NCBI RefSeq assembly: GCF_001905725.1
Contig: NZ_LIWB01000019.1
Coordinates: forward strand, 62,001 to 126,000
Source: Streptomyces sp. CB02400
GTDB taxonomy: Bacteria; Actinomycetota; Actinomycetes; Streptomycetales; Streptomycetaceae
DNA: 64,000 nt
Direction of reading: 5' to 3'
Below the pieces are notes generated by a model, which saw nothing but the letters and a program-made list of their open reading frames with translations, was not told where the DNA came from and searched no databases. Within the stretch, counting starts at the first letter, position 1, and the number at the start of each line of letters is the position of its first letter. The position numbers and the translations under genes are program-made. Below, piece by piece: positions 17,544 through 24,761 of the stretch.

Positions 17544-18671
17544 GTGAGTACGTCCAGCACCGTCGACCGGGCCTTCCGGGCCGCCCTCTACGACACCGAC
17601 GACACCGCCCTCGACACCGGCGCGTCCCTGCTCGCCGCCGATCCGGCGGCCGACACCGAACTCGCCCGGCGCGGCGAGGAGTTCGTGGCGACCGCCTGGC
17701 GGCGCGGCTGGCAGCCCGCCGACCTCGTACGGATCGTCCGGCGCGAGCTGGACGACGTCCACGTGCGGCTCGTCTCCGCGCTGATCCGCGCGCAGGCACT
17801 GCGCGACGACCGGCCGCGCGGACCTCGCTGGAAGGCCCAGCTGGACGAGATCGGAACGGACGACGCCCCGCGCGGTGACCGTTTCTCGTACGCCGTGGCC
17901 GTCCTGGAGCTGTACCGCCTGCTGCTGCGCCTGCCCGCCCTCGAACCCCTCGACGAGACGGCCGCCGCCCCCGACCCGTCGGACCGGCGGCCGGAGTCCC
18001 GTGTGCTCGGCCGCATCCGCGCGCTGCTGGCCAAGGCGGAGGCGACAGGGTTCCCGGACGAGGCGGAGGCGCTCAGCGCCAAGGCGCAGGAGCTGATGGC
18101 GCGGCACAGCGTCGACGAGGCGCTGCTCGCCGCGCGGGAGCCCTCGGCCCAGGCGCCGGGTGCCTGCCGGATCGGGGTGGAGCCGCCGTACGAGCAGGCC
18201 AAGGCGGTGCTGCTGGACGCGGTCGCCGGCGCGAACCACTGCCGGGCCGTGTGGAACGAACCGCTCGGCTTCTCCACCGTGGTCGGCTTCTCCTCCGACC
18301 TGGAGGCGGTGGAACTCCTCTACACCTCACTGCTCGTACAGGCCACCACCGCGATGACCAGGGCGGAGGCCGCGCAGCGCGCGGGCGGACGCAAGCGGAC
18401 CAAGACCTTCCGACAGTCCTTCCTCGCCGCCTACGCGCACCGCGTGGGGACACGTCTCGCGGCCGTCGCCGAGACCCAGGTGAGCGACGACCTGCTCCCG
18501 GTGCTCGCCTCCCGCGCGGTGGCGGTCACCGAGCGGACGGACCGCCTGTTCCCGGAGACGACGACCACCCGGCTGCGCGGGGTGAGCGACGCGGCGGGCT
18601 GGGAGGAGGGCGCCCGCGCGGCGGACGACGCCCAGGTCAGGGCACGCCCGCACCTTCCCCGGGAGTTCTAG
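17544..18671 (+). CDS. DUF2786 domain protein
   Basis: A 375-residue protein of unknown function. The conserved DUF2786 block lies at about residues 155-195 (RIRALLAKAEATGFPDEAEALSAKAQ, then LMARHSVDEALL). It precedes a second conserved domain containing NHCRAVW, SDLEAVELLYTSLL and RQSFLAAYAHRVGTRL. No catalytic motif can be assigned with confidence. It diverges from the Clp-N/HTH gene and shares its operator region, so the two may be coregulated. Its stop codon TAG lies in the palindrome CTAG, which also supplies the stop codon of the convergent lipoprotein gene. Confidence 0.8.
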   Translation: MSTSSTVDRAFRAALYDTDDTALDTGASLLAADPAADTELARRGEEFVATAWRRGWQPADLVRIVRRELDDVHVRLVSALIRAQALRDDRPRGPRWKAQLDEIGTDDAPRGDRFSYAVAVLELYRLLLRLPALEPLDETAAAPDPSDRRPESRVLGRIRALLAKAEATGFPDEAEALSAKAQELMARHSVDEALLAAREPSAQAPGACRIGVEPPYEQAKAVLLDAVAGANHCRAVWNEPLGFSTVVGFSSDLEAVELLYTSLLVQATTAMTRAEAAQRAGGRKRTKTFRQSFLAAYAHRVGTRLAAVAETQVSDDLLPVLASRAVAVTERTDRLFPETTTTRLRGVSDAAGWEEGARAADDAQVRARPHLPREF

Positions 18672-19186
18672 TCGCCCACCTGCTGGTAGGCGCTCACGGA
18701 GATCTTGTGGCCGGTCTGCCCGTCGGCCGCGACCGGGCCGTACGTCCAGCGGAAGGTCCGGGTGCCGGAGAGGTCGACCCGCAGGCTCTCCGCGTCGAAG
18801 GCGCCGTCGCCGGGCGTGCCGCGTTCGTAGGTGAGGGTGAAGGACGCGGACTCGCCCTTGGCCAGGGTCAGCTTCTGGGCCTTGGCGCCCTCGGCCGGCG
18901 GCACCTCGACGGTGGCGGAATCACCGGCACCGGCCAGCCGCACCTCGGGGAAGCCGTCCAGGGTGCAGGTGGCGCTCTGGTTGGTGAAGCCGACGGGAAC
19001 CTCGCCGGTGTCCCCGGCGGCCGGCGCGATGCTCGCGGGCCCGACCTCCATGCTCACCGTGTCGACCGAGCAGGCGGCGCTCTCCCGCTTGCCGTCGCCG
19101 CCCTCGTCGCCGCCCCCGGTGTCGCAGGCGGCCAGCAGGAGGAGTGCGGTGAGGGCGGCGGGGACGGCGAGCGGCGTGGTGCGCAT
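18668..19186 (-). CDS. Secreted lipoprotein, DUF4232-like
   Basis: A 172-residue protein starting at ATG 19186, which has AGAGG at normal distance. The signal sequence ends in the lipobox LAAC followed by a Gly/Asp/Glu linker (DTGGGDEGGDGK). The mature domain looks like a beta-sandwich: GEVPVGFTNQSATCTLDGFPEVRL and LAKGESASFTLTYERG resemble DUF4232 proteins, with two Cys (AACS and TCTL) likely to form a disulfide. Function is unknown; it is presumed to sit on the outer membrane face. It converges on the DUF2786 gene with a four-base overlap. Confidence 0.82.
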   Translation of the reverse strand: MRTTPLAVPAALTALLLLAACDTGGGDEGGDGKRESAACSVDTVSMEVGPASIAPAAGDTGEVPVGFTNQSATCTLDGFPEVRLAGAGDSATVEVPPAEGAKAQKLTLAKGESASFTLTYERGTPGDGAFDAESLRVDLSGTRTFRWTYGPVAADGQTGHKISVSAYQQVGD

Positions 19187-19265
19187 GAGTGATCCTCTGG
19201 GGTTCGTGGAGGTGCCCACCGGTCATCATCACGCACCCGCCACCGGTCCGCCCCGCGGACCGGCC

Positions 19266-19805
19266 CTAGGAGCCCAGTCCCTCCGTCGGCAGCCCCGTCG
19301 GGAGGGAGTCGCCCTCGGCCCTGGTGTACGTCTCGGTGCCGAGGGCGCTCTCCCAGGTGACCTTCAGGGAGTCCTCGCCGACGGAGTCGACCGTGCCGTT
19401 CGCCCGGTCCTCGGTGCCCTCACCGCACTTCAGGCGGATCGAGTGGGTCCCGGCCTGCTCCCGCGCGGTGCCACTGCACACGCTGCCGCCGGTGGTGAAG
19501 AGGGCGGCGTCCCCGCCGCTGACCATCAGGACCACGGCCTTGCCGTCGGCCGTGGTGAGCCAGCTTCCTTCCAGCTCGCTCGCCGGGGCCGTGCTCGTAT
19601 CAGAACCCCCGGTGCCGCCGCCGGAGTCCGCGGTCGCCGTGGCGGACGGGGTGGGGCCGGTCGCGGAGTCGTCCGAGTCGTCGGAGCCGTCCCCGCCGCA
19701 CGCGGTCAGCGCGAGCGCGCCGGCCAGTCCCACGGCCGCCACCGCGACCCGTGCGCGCCGGGAGCGCGACCCGCGCGATGACGGCGATGCGGACGAGTAC
19801 GTCAT
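19266..19805 (-). CDS. Secreted lipoprotein, function unknown
   Basis: A 179-residue protein from ATG 19805, preceded by GGAGG five bases away. Arg-rich N-terminus (SRGSRSRRARVAV), hydrophobic core, lipobox LTAC, then an acidic Asp/Ser linker (GGDGSDDSDDS) and a Thr/Ser/Gly-rich stretch. The folded part has two Cys (GSVCSGTA and LKCGEG) and a beta-rich pattern (LEGSWLTTADGKAVVLMVSGGDAALF). It lies 80 bases downstream of the preceding lipoprotein gene on the same strand, so the pair may be one transcript. No function assigned. Confidence 0.78.
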   Translation of the reverse strand: MTYSSASPSSRGSRSRRARVAVAAVGLAGALALTACGGDGSDDSDDSATGPTPSATATADSGGGTGGSDTSTAPASELEGSWLTTADGKAVVLMVSGGDAALFTTGGSVCSGTAREQAGTHSIRLKCGEGTEDRANGTVDSVGEDSLKVTWESALGTETYTRAEGDSLPTGLPTEGLGS

Positions 19806-20206
19806 CGAAGCCTCCGAAGTCACTGCGACCCCCTGGCTGTGGCCGGCCCCGTCGGCCGGACGACCGCCGCCAGCTAACAGGACCCGCCCGGCACCCCACC
19901 AGCCTCCGTGACACACCTCGCACAGCATGTCCACGACGGACGGGCGGACCGGCGCGGGGAATGCGGAGAACACACAAGGGAACACGATGGAACAGAAAGG
20001 CCCCCGCGTGCGTCTCTTAGGAAGCGGGGTTCGGTAAAGCGTCCGTCAAAGCGGGCATGGCGCGACCGTCAAGGCTGTAATCGCAGGGACACCCCGCGTG
20101 CACGTGCATCTGCTCATGCATCAGCACATGAACAAAGCTATGATCCCGGTCAGTTGACCACTGCATCAATGGCCACACCAGCCAGTGCACCAGCGGGGAG
20201 CGACCT
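19806..20206. other. Intergenic stretch upstream of the first DUF397 gene
   Basis: No convincing gene. The left part is GC-rich with AGCATG and ACACAC tracts. Around 19965-20000 it becomes A-rich (GAACACACAAGGGAACACG). The right part holds the conserved 27-base promoter element (20099-20125) and a TATGAT -10 (20139-20144). Confidence 0.5.
20099..20125 (+). promoter_or_regulatory. Conserved 27-base element upstream of DUF397 gene 1
   Basis: Begins TGCACGTGCATCTGC and continues TCATGCATCAGC. It matches 24 of 27 bases with the element upstream of the neighbouring ATPase gene (21288-21314, minus strand) and precedes TATGAT (20139-20144). Confidence 0.65.
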
Positions 20207-20491
20207 GTGGACCACGACGTGTACGACGGTGACGTGTACGACGGTGCCGACGCGCCCGGCGTGTACAACGGCATGGCGGCCACCGGGCTGGACGGTGTGG
20301 CCTGGCAGAAGAGCCGGCACAGCAACTCGCAGGGTTCCTGCGTGGAGTTCGCCCGGCTGCCCGGCGGAGAGGTGGCCGTGCGCAACTCCCGTTTCCCCGA
20401 CGGGCCCGCGCTCGTCTACACCCGGGCGGAGATCGAGGCCATGCTGCTGGGCGTGAAGGACGGCGAGTTCGACCACCTGGTCGCCGGCTGA
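20207..20491 (+). CDS. DUF397 small protein, module 1
   Basis: A 94-residue protein from GTG 20207, with GGGGAG six bases upstream. The DUF397 signature is present: WQKSRHSNSQGSCVEFARLPGG, VAVRNSRFPDGPAL and TRAEIEAML. DUF397 proteins are short Streptomyces partners of XRE regulators (Scr and WhiJ type), probably forming an antitoxin-like or cofactor pair. The N-terminal 20 residues repeat VYDG/VYNG, matching a short tandem repeat in the DNA. Here the cognate XRE gene (21555) is not adjacent: the ATPase gene lies between, on the opposite strand. Confidence 0.88.
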   Translation: MDHDVYDGDVYDGADAPGVYNGMAATGLDGVAWQKSRHSNSQGSCVEFARLPGGEVAVRNSRFPDGPALVYTRAEIEAMLLGVKDGEFDHLVAG

Positions 20492-20546
20492 CCGGCCTGC
20501 CGGGACGGACGGCGCACCCCCGGTCCGCTCCGAAGGAGACCGGAGC

Positions 20547-20636
20547 GGTCCGGAGTGGAGCAACGGACCGGAGTGGACCAACGGACCGGAGTGGAGCAAC
20601 AGACCGGAGCGGACCAACGGACCGGAATGGACCGGA
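20547..20636. repeat. 18-base tandem repeat
   Basis: Nearly five head-to-tail copies of an 18-base unit, GGACCGGAGTGGACCAAC with small variations, starting at 20547, 20565, 20583, 20601 and 20619 (last copy diverges). It lies between two convergent genes and is probably noncoding. Confidence 0.85.
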
Positions 20637-20665
20637 GTTGCTCAGGAGGCGCCAACGCGCGTAGA

Positions 20666-20691
20666 ACCGCGGCGCCCCGAAGCGCCGCGGT
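20666..20691. terminator. Bidirectional terminator between DUF397 gene 1 and the ATPase gene
   Basis: Perfect ten-base arms ACCGCGGCGC (20666-20675) and GCGCCGCGGT (20682-20691) with a six-base loop, placed to serve both convergent genes. Confidence 0.7.
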
Positions 20692-20694
20692 CCG

Positions 20695-21213
20695 TCATCT
20701 GCCGGGACGGGGACGGTCGGCGGGGCGCGGCAGCCGGAACAGGGCCCAGACCACCTTGCCGCCGAGCGCGCCGGCCATCGGGTGCCAGCCCCAGCCGTCG
20801 CTGAAGGACTCGACCAGGAACAGCCCCCGGCCCGACTCGGCGGAGAAGTCGTCCGACTCGCGGGCGACGGGGCTGTCGTCGCTGGGGTCGCGCACCGCGC
20901 ACACCAGCCGCTCGGTCCACCGCATCAGATGCAGTCGTACCGGCAGGTCCGGCGCCGCCGACCGAGGGGTGTCGACCGGCAGGCCGTGCCGCAGGGCGTT
21001 GGTGACCAACTCGGAGACGACCAGGCATACGTCGTCGAAGCGGTCGCCCAGGTCCCACTGGTCGAGGGTCTTGCGGGTGAACTGCCGGGCCTCACGGACC
21101 GCTTCGTAGCGGGCGGGGAGGGCGCAGGAGGAGGCGTCGGAGGCGGCCGCGGGGTTCAGCGGCGGAAGGCCCTGCCGTAACGGCTCGAGCATGGTCGATC
21201 CATTCGTCCCCAT
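20695..21213 (-). CDS. Anti-sigma-factor type ATP-binding protein (HATPase)
   Basis: A 172-residue single-domain histidine-kinase-like ATPase of the RsbW/SpoIIAB class. The N box reads VVSELVTNALRHG, and a degenerate G1 region (VRDPSDDSPVAR) and G2 region (ESGRGLFLVESFSDGWGW) follow. Such proteins bind and inhibit sigma factors or act as serine kinases of anti-anti-sigma proteins. They are often found next to XRE/DUF397 pairs in Streptomyces, as here. ATG 21213 was chosen because GGGAG precedes it by eight bases; an upstream in-frame ATG at 21270 would add 19 residues. Confidence 0.87.
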   Translation of the reverse strand: MGTNGSTMLEPLRQGLPPLNPAAASDASSCALPARYEAVREARQFTRKTLDQWDLGDRFDDVCLVVSELVTNALRHGLPVDTPRSAAPDLPVRLHLMRWTERLVCAVRDPSDDSPVARESDDFSAESGRGLFLVESFSDGWGWHPMAGALGGKVVWALFRLPRPADRPRPGR

Positions 21214-21554
21214 GCGAGGCACTCCCGGGAATTCGCGGTCGTAGCGAGGCTGCGGTGGTGCGGAGACCATGGTTTCGGATGCGTACAGCAGATGCAAGGG
21301 CAGATGCACGTGCAGGTGACCGAAATCCTCCCTGCCGTACTGGTTTGTTGGCCAATTTTTCCGTCATCTTCCTGTCGTCTTCCGGCTGTTCCCTTGCCTC
21401 CTCGTGGCTCCTTCCTTCTCCTTCCGTGCCCGTTCCGTGCTCCTTCCCGATCGGTATCCTCGGCCGGATTCCGTTTCCGTAACCGGACGAGTACTGCTCG
21501 AAGTGTTTTAGTGGCAGACTGCGGGCCCTGGAGACGTTGGGGAGGCTGGCGAAC
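21214..21554. other. Divergent control region of the ATPase and XRE genes
   Basis: No gene seen. It holds the 27-base promoter element for the ATPase gene (21288-21314), then a notably T/C-rich stretch (about 21335-21450). Next to the XRE gene it has a short inverted repeat around 21487-21500 (ACGAGTACTGCTCG) and GGGGAGG before GTG 21555. Confidence 0.55.
21288..21314 (-). promoter_or_regulatory. Conserved 27-base element upstream of the ATPase gene
   Basis: On the minus strand it begins TGCACGTGCATCTGC and continues CCTTGCATCTGC, matching the element at 20099-20125 at 24 of 27 positions. A CATGGT follows at a distance comparable to the TATGAT of the other copy. Confidence 0.65.
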
Positions 21555-22415
21555 GTGAGCGCGGGAGAGCCGGGATCGGTGGTGCGGCGCATGCTGCTCG
21601 GATCACAACTGCGGCGACTGCGTGAGGCGCGGGGGATCACGCGCGAGGCGGCGGGTTATTCGATCCGCGCCTCCGAATCGAAGATCAGCCGGATGGAGTT
21701 GGGCCGGGTGAGCTTCAAGACCAGGGATGTCGAGGACCTGCTGACGCTGTACGGCATCACGGACGAGCAGGAGCGCCTGTCGCTGGTCTCCCTCGCCAAG
21801 GAGGCCAATGTGGCGGGCTGGTGGCACAGTTATTCGGACGTGCTGCCGAGCTGGTTCCCCACGTACGTGGGCCTGGAGGGCGCCGCCTCGCTGATCCGGG
21901 CGTACGAGGTGCAGTTCGTGCACGGCCTGCTGCAGACCGAGGAGTACGCCCGCGCGGTGGTGCGCCGCGGCATGAAGGGGGCGAGCGAGGAGGACGTCGA
22001 GCGGCGGGTGACGCTGCGCCTGGAGCGGCAGAAGTACCTGGTCTCGGAGAACGCCCCCGAGTTCCACGTCGTCCTCGACGAGGCCGCCCTGCGCCGGCCG
22101 TACGGCGACCGCGCGGTGATGCGCGGCCAGCTCCAGCACCTCATCGACGTCTCCGAGCGGGCCAACGTCCGGCTGCAGGTCATGCCGTTCAGCCTCGGCG
22201 GGCACTCCGGCGAGTCGGGCGCGTTCACCATCCTCAGCTTCCCCGAGTCCGACCTGTCGGACGTCGTGTACCTGGAGCAGCTCACCAGCGCGCTGTATCT
22301 CGACAAGGCCGAGGACGTGGCCCAGTACGAGAAGGCGCTCAAGGAGCTCCAGCACGACGGCCCGGGTCCGGCGGAGAGCCGGGACCTTCTGCGGGGGCTG
22401 CTGCACATGTCCTGA
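21555..22415 (+). CDS. XRE-family regulator with DUF5753 domain, module 1
   Basis: A 286-residue regulator. Residues about 12-70 are a helix-turn-helix (LRRLREARGITREAAGYSIRASESKISRMELGR). The rest is the DUF5753 domain typical of Scr1-like Streptomyces regulators: VQFVHGLLQTEEYARAVVRRG, FHVVLDEAALRRPYG and VQVMPF-like (LQVMPFSLGGHSGESGAF). These regulators pair with DUF397 proteins and influence development or antibiotic production. GTG 21555 has GGGGAGG nine bases upstream; TTG 21537 lacks this. It forms a three-gene module with the ATPase (divergent) and the DUF397 gene. Confidence 0.9.
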   Translation: MSAGEPGSVVRRMLLGSQLRRLREARGITREAAGYSIRASESKISRMELGRVSFKTRDVEDLLTLYGITDEQERLSLVSLAKEANVAGWWHSYSDVLPSWFPTYVGLEGAASLIRAYEVQFVHGLLQTEEYARAVVRRGMKGASEEDVERRVTLRLERQKYLVSENAPEFHVVLDEAALRRPYGDRAVMRGQLQHLIDVSERANVRLQVMPFSLGGHSGESGAFTILSFPESDLSDVVYLEQLTSALYLDKAEDVAQYEKALKELQHDGPGPAESRDLLRGLLHMS

Positions 22416-22523
22416 GGTCACCCTCAACTCACATGAAACACAAGTACGATGACGTCCGATCAGGCCTCGCGGTCGATCAGTGCTCCGCTGATGCAACGAC
22501 GCAGCAAGGGATTGAGGGATCAC

Positions 22524-23984
22524 ATGTCGTCGTACTTCACCGACCTGGCTCAGCAGTACATCGACGGTGAGTGGCGCCCGGGCACCGGCTCCTGGGACAT
22601 CATCGACTTCAACCCGTACGACGACGAGAAGCTCGCGTCGATCACGATAGCCACGGTCGACGAGGTCGATCAGGCGTACCGGGCGGCCGCCCGCGCGCAG
22701 AAGCAGTGGGCGGCGACCAATCCGTACGCCCGCCGCGCGGTGTTCGAGAAGGCGCTCAGGCTCGTCGAGGAGCGCGAGGAGGAGATCTCCGAGGCGATCG
22801 TCGCCGAACTCGGCGGCACACGCCTGAAGGCCGCCTTCGAACTGCACCTCGCCAAGGAGTTCCTGCGCGAGGCGGTCCACCTGGCGCTGCGCCCCGAGGG
22901 CCGGATCATCCCCTCACCGGTGGACGGCAAGGAGAACCGCGTCTACCGCGTGCCCGTGGGCGTCGTGGGCGTGATCAGCCCCTTCAACTTCCCCTTCCTG
23001 CTCTCCCTCAAGTCGGTCGCCCCCGCGCTCGCGCTCGGCAACGGCGTGGTGCTCAAGCCGCACCAGAACACGCCGGTCGTCGGCGGCTCCCTGGTCGCGA
23101 AGATCTTCGAGGACGCGGGCCTGCCCGGCGGCCTGCTCAACGTCGTCATCACCGACATCGCGGAGATCGGCGACGCCTTCCTGGAGCACCCGGTACCGAA
23201 GGTCATCTCCTTCACCGGCTCGGACGCGGTCGGCCGCCACGTGGCCACCGTCTGCGCATCCCTCTTCAAGCGCTCGGTCCTCGAACTCGGCGGCAACAGC
23301 GCGCTGGTGGTCCTCGACGACGCCGACCTCGACTACGCCGTCGACGCGGCCGTCTTCAGCCGGTACGTCCATCAGGGCCAGGTCTGCATGGCCGCCAACC
23401 GCGTCCTGGTCGACCGGTCGGTCGCCGACGAGTTCACCGAGAAGTTCGTCGCCAAGGTCAGCTCCCTCAAGGCCGGCGACCCGCGCGACCCGGAGACGGT
23501 CATCGGCCCGGTGATCAACTCCCGTCAGGCGGACGCCCTGTCCGGCGTGGTCGAGCAGGCGCTCGCCGAGGGCGCCACCGCCCTGGTGCGCGGCGACCGC
23601 ACCGACAACCTGGTCGGGCCGTCCGTCCTCACCGGCCTGCCCGCGGACTCGCCCCTGCTGCGGCAGGAGGTCTTCGGGCCCGTCGCCTTCCTCGTCCCGT
23701 TCGACGGCGAGGAGGAGGCCGTACGCATCGTCAACGACACCCCGTACGGCCTGAGCGGCGCCGTGCACACCGGTGACGTCGAGCGCGGCGTGAACTTCGC
23801 CAAGCAGATCGACACCGGCATGTTCCACGTGAACGACGGCACCGTGCACGACGAGCCGATCGTCCCCTTCGGCGGCGAGAAGCACTCGGGCATCGGCCGG
23901 CTGAACGGCGACACCATGCTGGACGCCTTCACCACGGTGAAGTGGATCTCGGTGCAGCACGGCCGGAGCGGCTTCCCGTTCTGA
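22524..23984 (+). CDS. Aldehyde dehydrogenase (NAD(P)-dependent)
   Basis: A 486-residue ALDH-superfamily enzyme that oxidises an aldehyde to its acid. The cofactor region shows GVISPFNFPFLLSLKSVAPAL and SFTGSDAVGRHV. Catalytic residues are the Glu of LELGGNSALVV and the Cys of HQGQVCMAANR. The C-terminal PFGGEKHSGIGRLNG motif is intact. It is nearest in style to benzaldehyde/vanillin-type dehydrogenases, but the substrate is not certain. ATG 22524 was chosen because TTGAGGG lies six bases upstream; a longer form from 22449 would add 25 non-conserved residues. It follows the XRE gene by 108 bases and has a probable -10 (TACGAT, 22444) of its own. Confidence 0.92.
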   Translation: MSSYFTDLAQQYIDGEWRPGTGSWDIIDFNPYDDEKLASITIATVDEVDQAYRAAARAQKQWAATNPYARRAVFEKALRLVEEREEEISEAIVAELGGTRLKAAFELHLAKEFLREAVHLALRPEGRIIPSPVDGKENRVYRVPVGVVGVISPFNFPFLLSLKSVAPALALGNGVVLKPHQNTPVVGGSLVAKIFEDAGLPGGLLNVVITDIAEIGDAFLEHPVPKVISFTGSDAVGRHVATVCASLFKRSVLELGGNSALVVLDDADLDYAVDAAVFSRYVHQGQVCMAANRVLVDRSVADEFTEKFVAKVSSLKAGDPRDPETVIGPVINSRQADALSGVVEQALAEGATALVRGDRTDNLVGPSVLTGLPADSPLLRQEVFGPVAFLVPFDGEEEAVRIVNDTPYGLSGAVHTGDVERGVNFAKQIDTGMFHVNDGTVHDEPIVPFGGEKHSGIGRLNGDTMLDAFTTVKWISVQHGRSGFPF

Positions 23985-24008
23985 GCGGGCTCCGAGCGGG
24001 CAGGGCAG

Positions 24009-24030
24009 CCCCCGGGACCGCTCCCGGGGG
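24009..24030 (+). terminator. Terminator of the aldehyde dehydrogenase gene
   Basis: Nine-base arms CCCCCGGGA (24009-24017) and TCCCGGGGG (24022-24030) with a four-base loop, ending four bases before the -10 of the next gene. Confidence 0.7.
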
Positions 24031-24033
24031 TCC

Positions 24034-24039
24034 TACGCT
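24034..24039 (+). promoter_or_regulatory. Leaderless -10 of the PadR gene
   Basis: TACGCT followed by six bases and ATG 24046; no ribosome binding site. Confidence 0.55.
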
Positions 24040-24045
24040 GGGCAC

Positions 24046-24687
24046 ATGTCAGTGATCCGTCTCCTGGTGCTCGGCGCGGTGCGCCAGCACGGGCGGGCCC
24101 ACGGGTACCAGGTGCGCAACGACCTGGAGTACTGGGGCGCGCACGAGTGGTCCAACGCCAAGCCCGGCTCGATCTACCACGCGCTGAAGCAGATGGCGAA
24201 GCAGGGGCTGCTGCACGCGCACGAGATCGCGCCGTCCACGGCCGGTGGCCCGCCGCGCACGGAGTACGAGATCACCGAGCAGGGCGCCGAGGAGTACTTC
24301 CGGCTGCTGCGGGAGGCCCTGACCTCCTACGACCAGAAGCCGGACGTGCTCTCGGCGGGGCTCGGCCTGATGGTCGACCTGGAGCGCGCGGAGGCCCTCG
24401 CGCTGCTCGAGCAGCGGATGCGTGCGATCGGGGAGTGGCGCAAGGCCGTCACCGAGTACTACACGCCCGAGGACGGCCCCGGTCAGCTCGGCCACATCGG
24501 GGAGATCATGGACTTCTGGGTCCACTCCGCCGACACCGGCGCCGAGTGGACCCGCTCCCTCATCGAGCGCATCCGGGGCGGCGCCTACACCTTCGCCGGT
24601 GAGGGCGAGCCGTTCGTCGGAGTTCTGGCCGAGGGCGAGGAGAACCCGTACGGGACGGGGAAGCGGCATCCCGGGGACGACGACTAA
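24046..24687 (+). CDS. PadR-family transcriptional regulator
   Basis: A 213-residue regulator with an N-terminal winged helix: LLVLGAVRQHGRAHGYQVRNDLE and WSNAKPGSIYHALKQMAKQGLL, then TEYEITEQGAEEYF. The C-terminal half is a helical dimerisation domain (PadR_C). PadR proteins commonly repress an adjacent multidrug exporter and are released by its substrates. The ABC transporter pair starts 75 bases downstream, behind two TCAA-N2-TTGA palindromes that overlap its promoter, which fits local repression. Confidence 0.9.
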   Translation: MSVIRLLVLGAVRQHGRAHGYQVRNDLEYWGAHEWSNAKPGSIYHALKQMAKQGLLHAHEIAPSTAGGPPRTEYEITEQGAEEYFRLLREALTSYDQKPDVLSAGLGLMVDLERAEALALLEQRMRAIGEWRKAVTEYYTPEDGPGQLGHIGEIMDFWVHSADTGAEWTRSLIERIRGGAYTFAGEGEPFVGVLAEGEENPYGTGKRHPGDDD

Positions 24688-24747
24688 TCAAGTTTGACCA
24701 GAGAGGGGTTCGGGTATACGGTCCAGGCTGGTAGTCAACTTTGACTA
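24688..24747 (+). promoter_or_regulatory. ABC operon promoter with two PadR-like operators
   Basis: Operator A, TCAA-GT-TTGA (24688-24697), overlaps a -35 TTGACC (24694-24699), with TATACG (24715-24720) 15 bases on. Operator B, TAGTCAA-CT-TTGACTA (24732-24747), is a perfect palindrome just downstream of the expected transcription start. The centres are 47 bases apart. Confidence 0.6.
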
Positions 24748-24761
24748 GCGAGGGGATTCGA

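Noticed and set aside
20555..21109. Plus-strand frame with a hexapeptide repeat (EQRTGV-like)
   Set aside because: The repeat comes from the 18-base tandem DNA repeat, the frame runs antisense through the ATPase gene, and no ribosome site precedes it.
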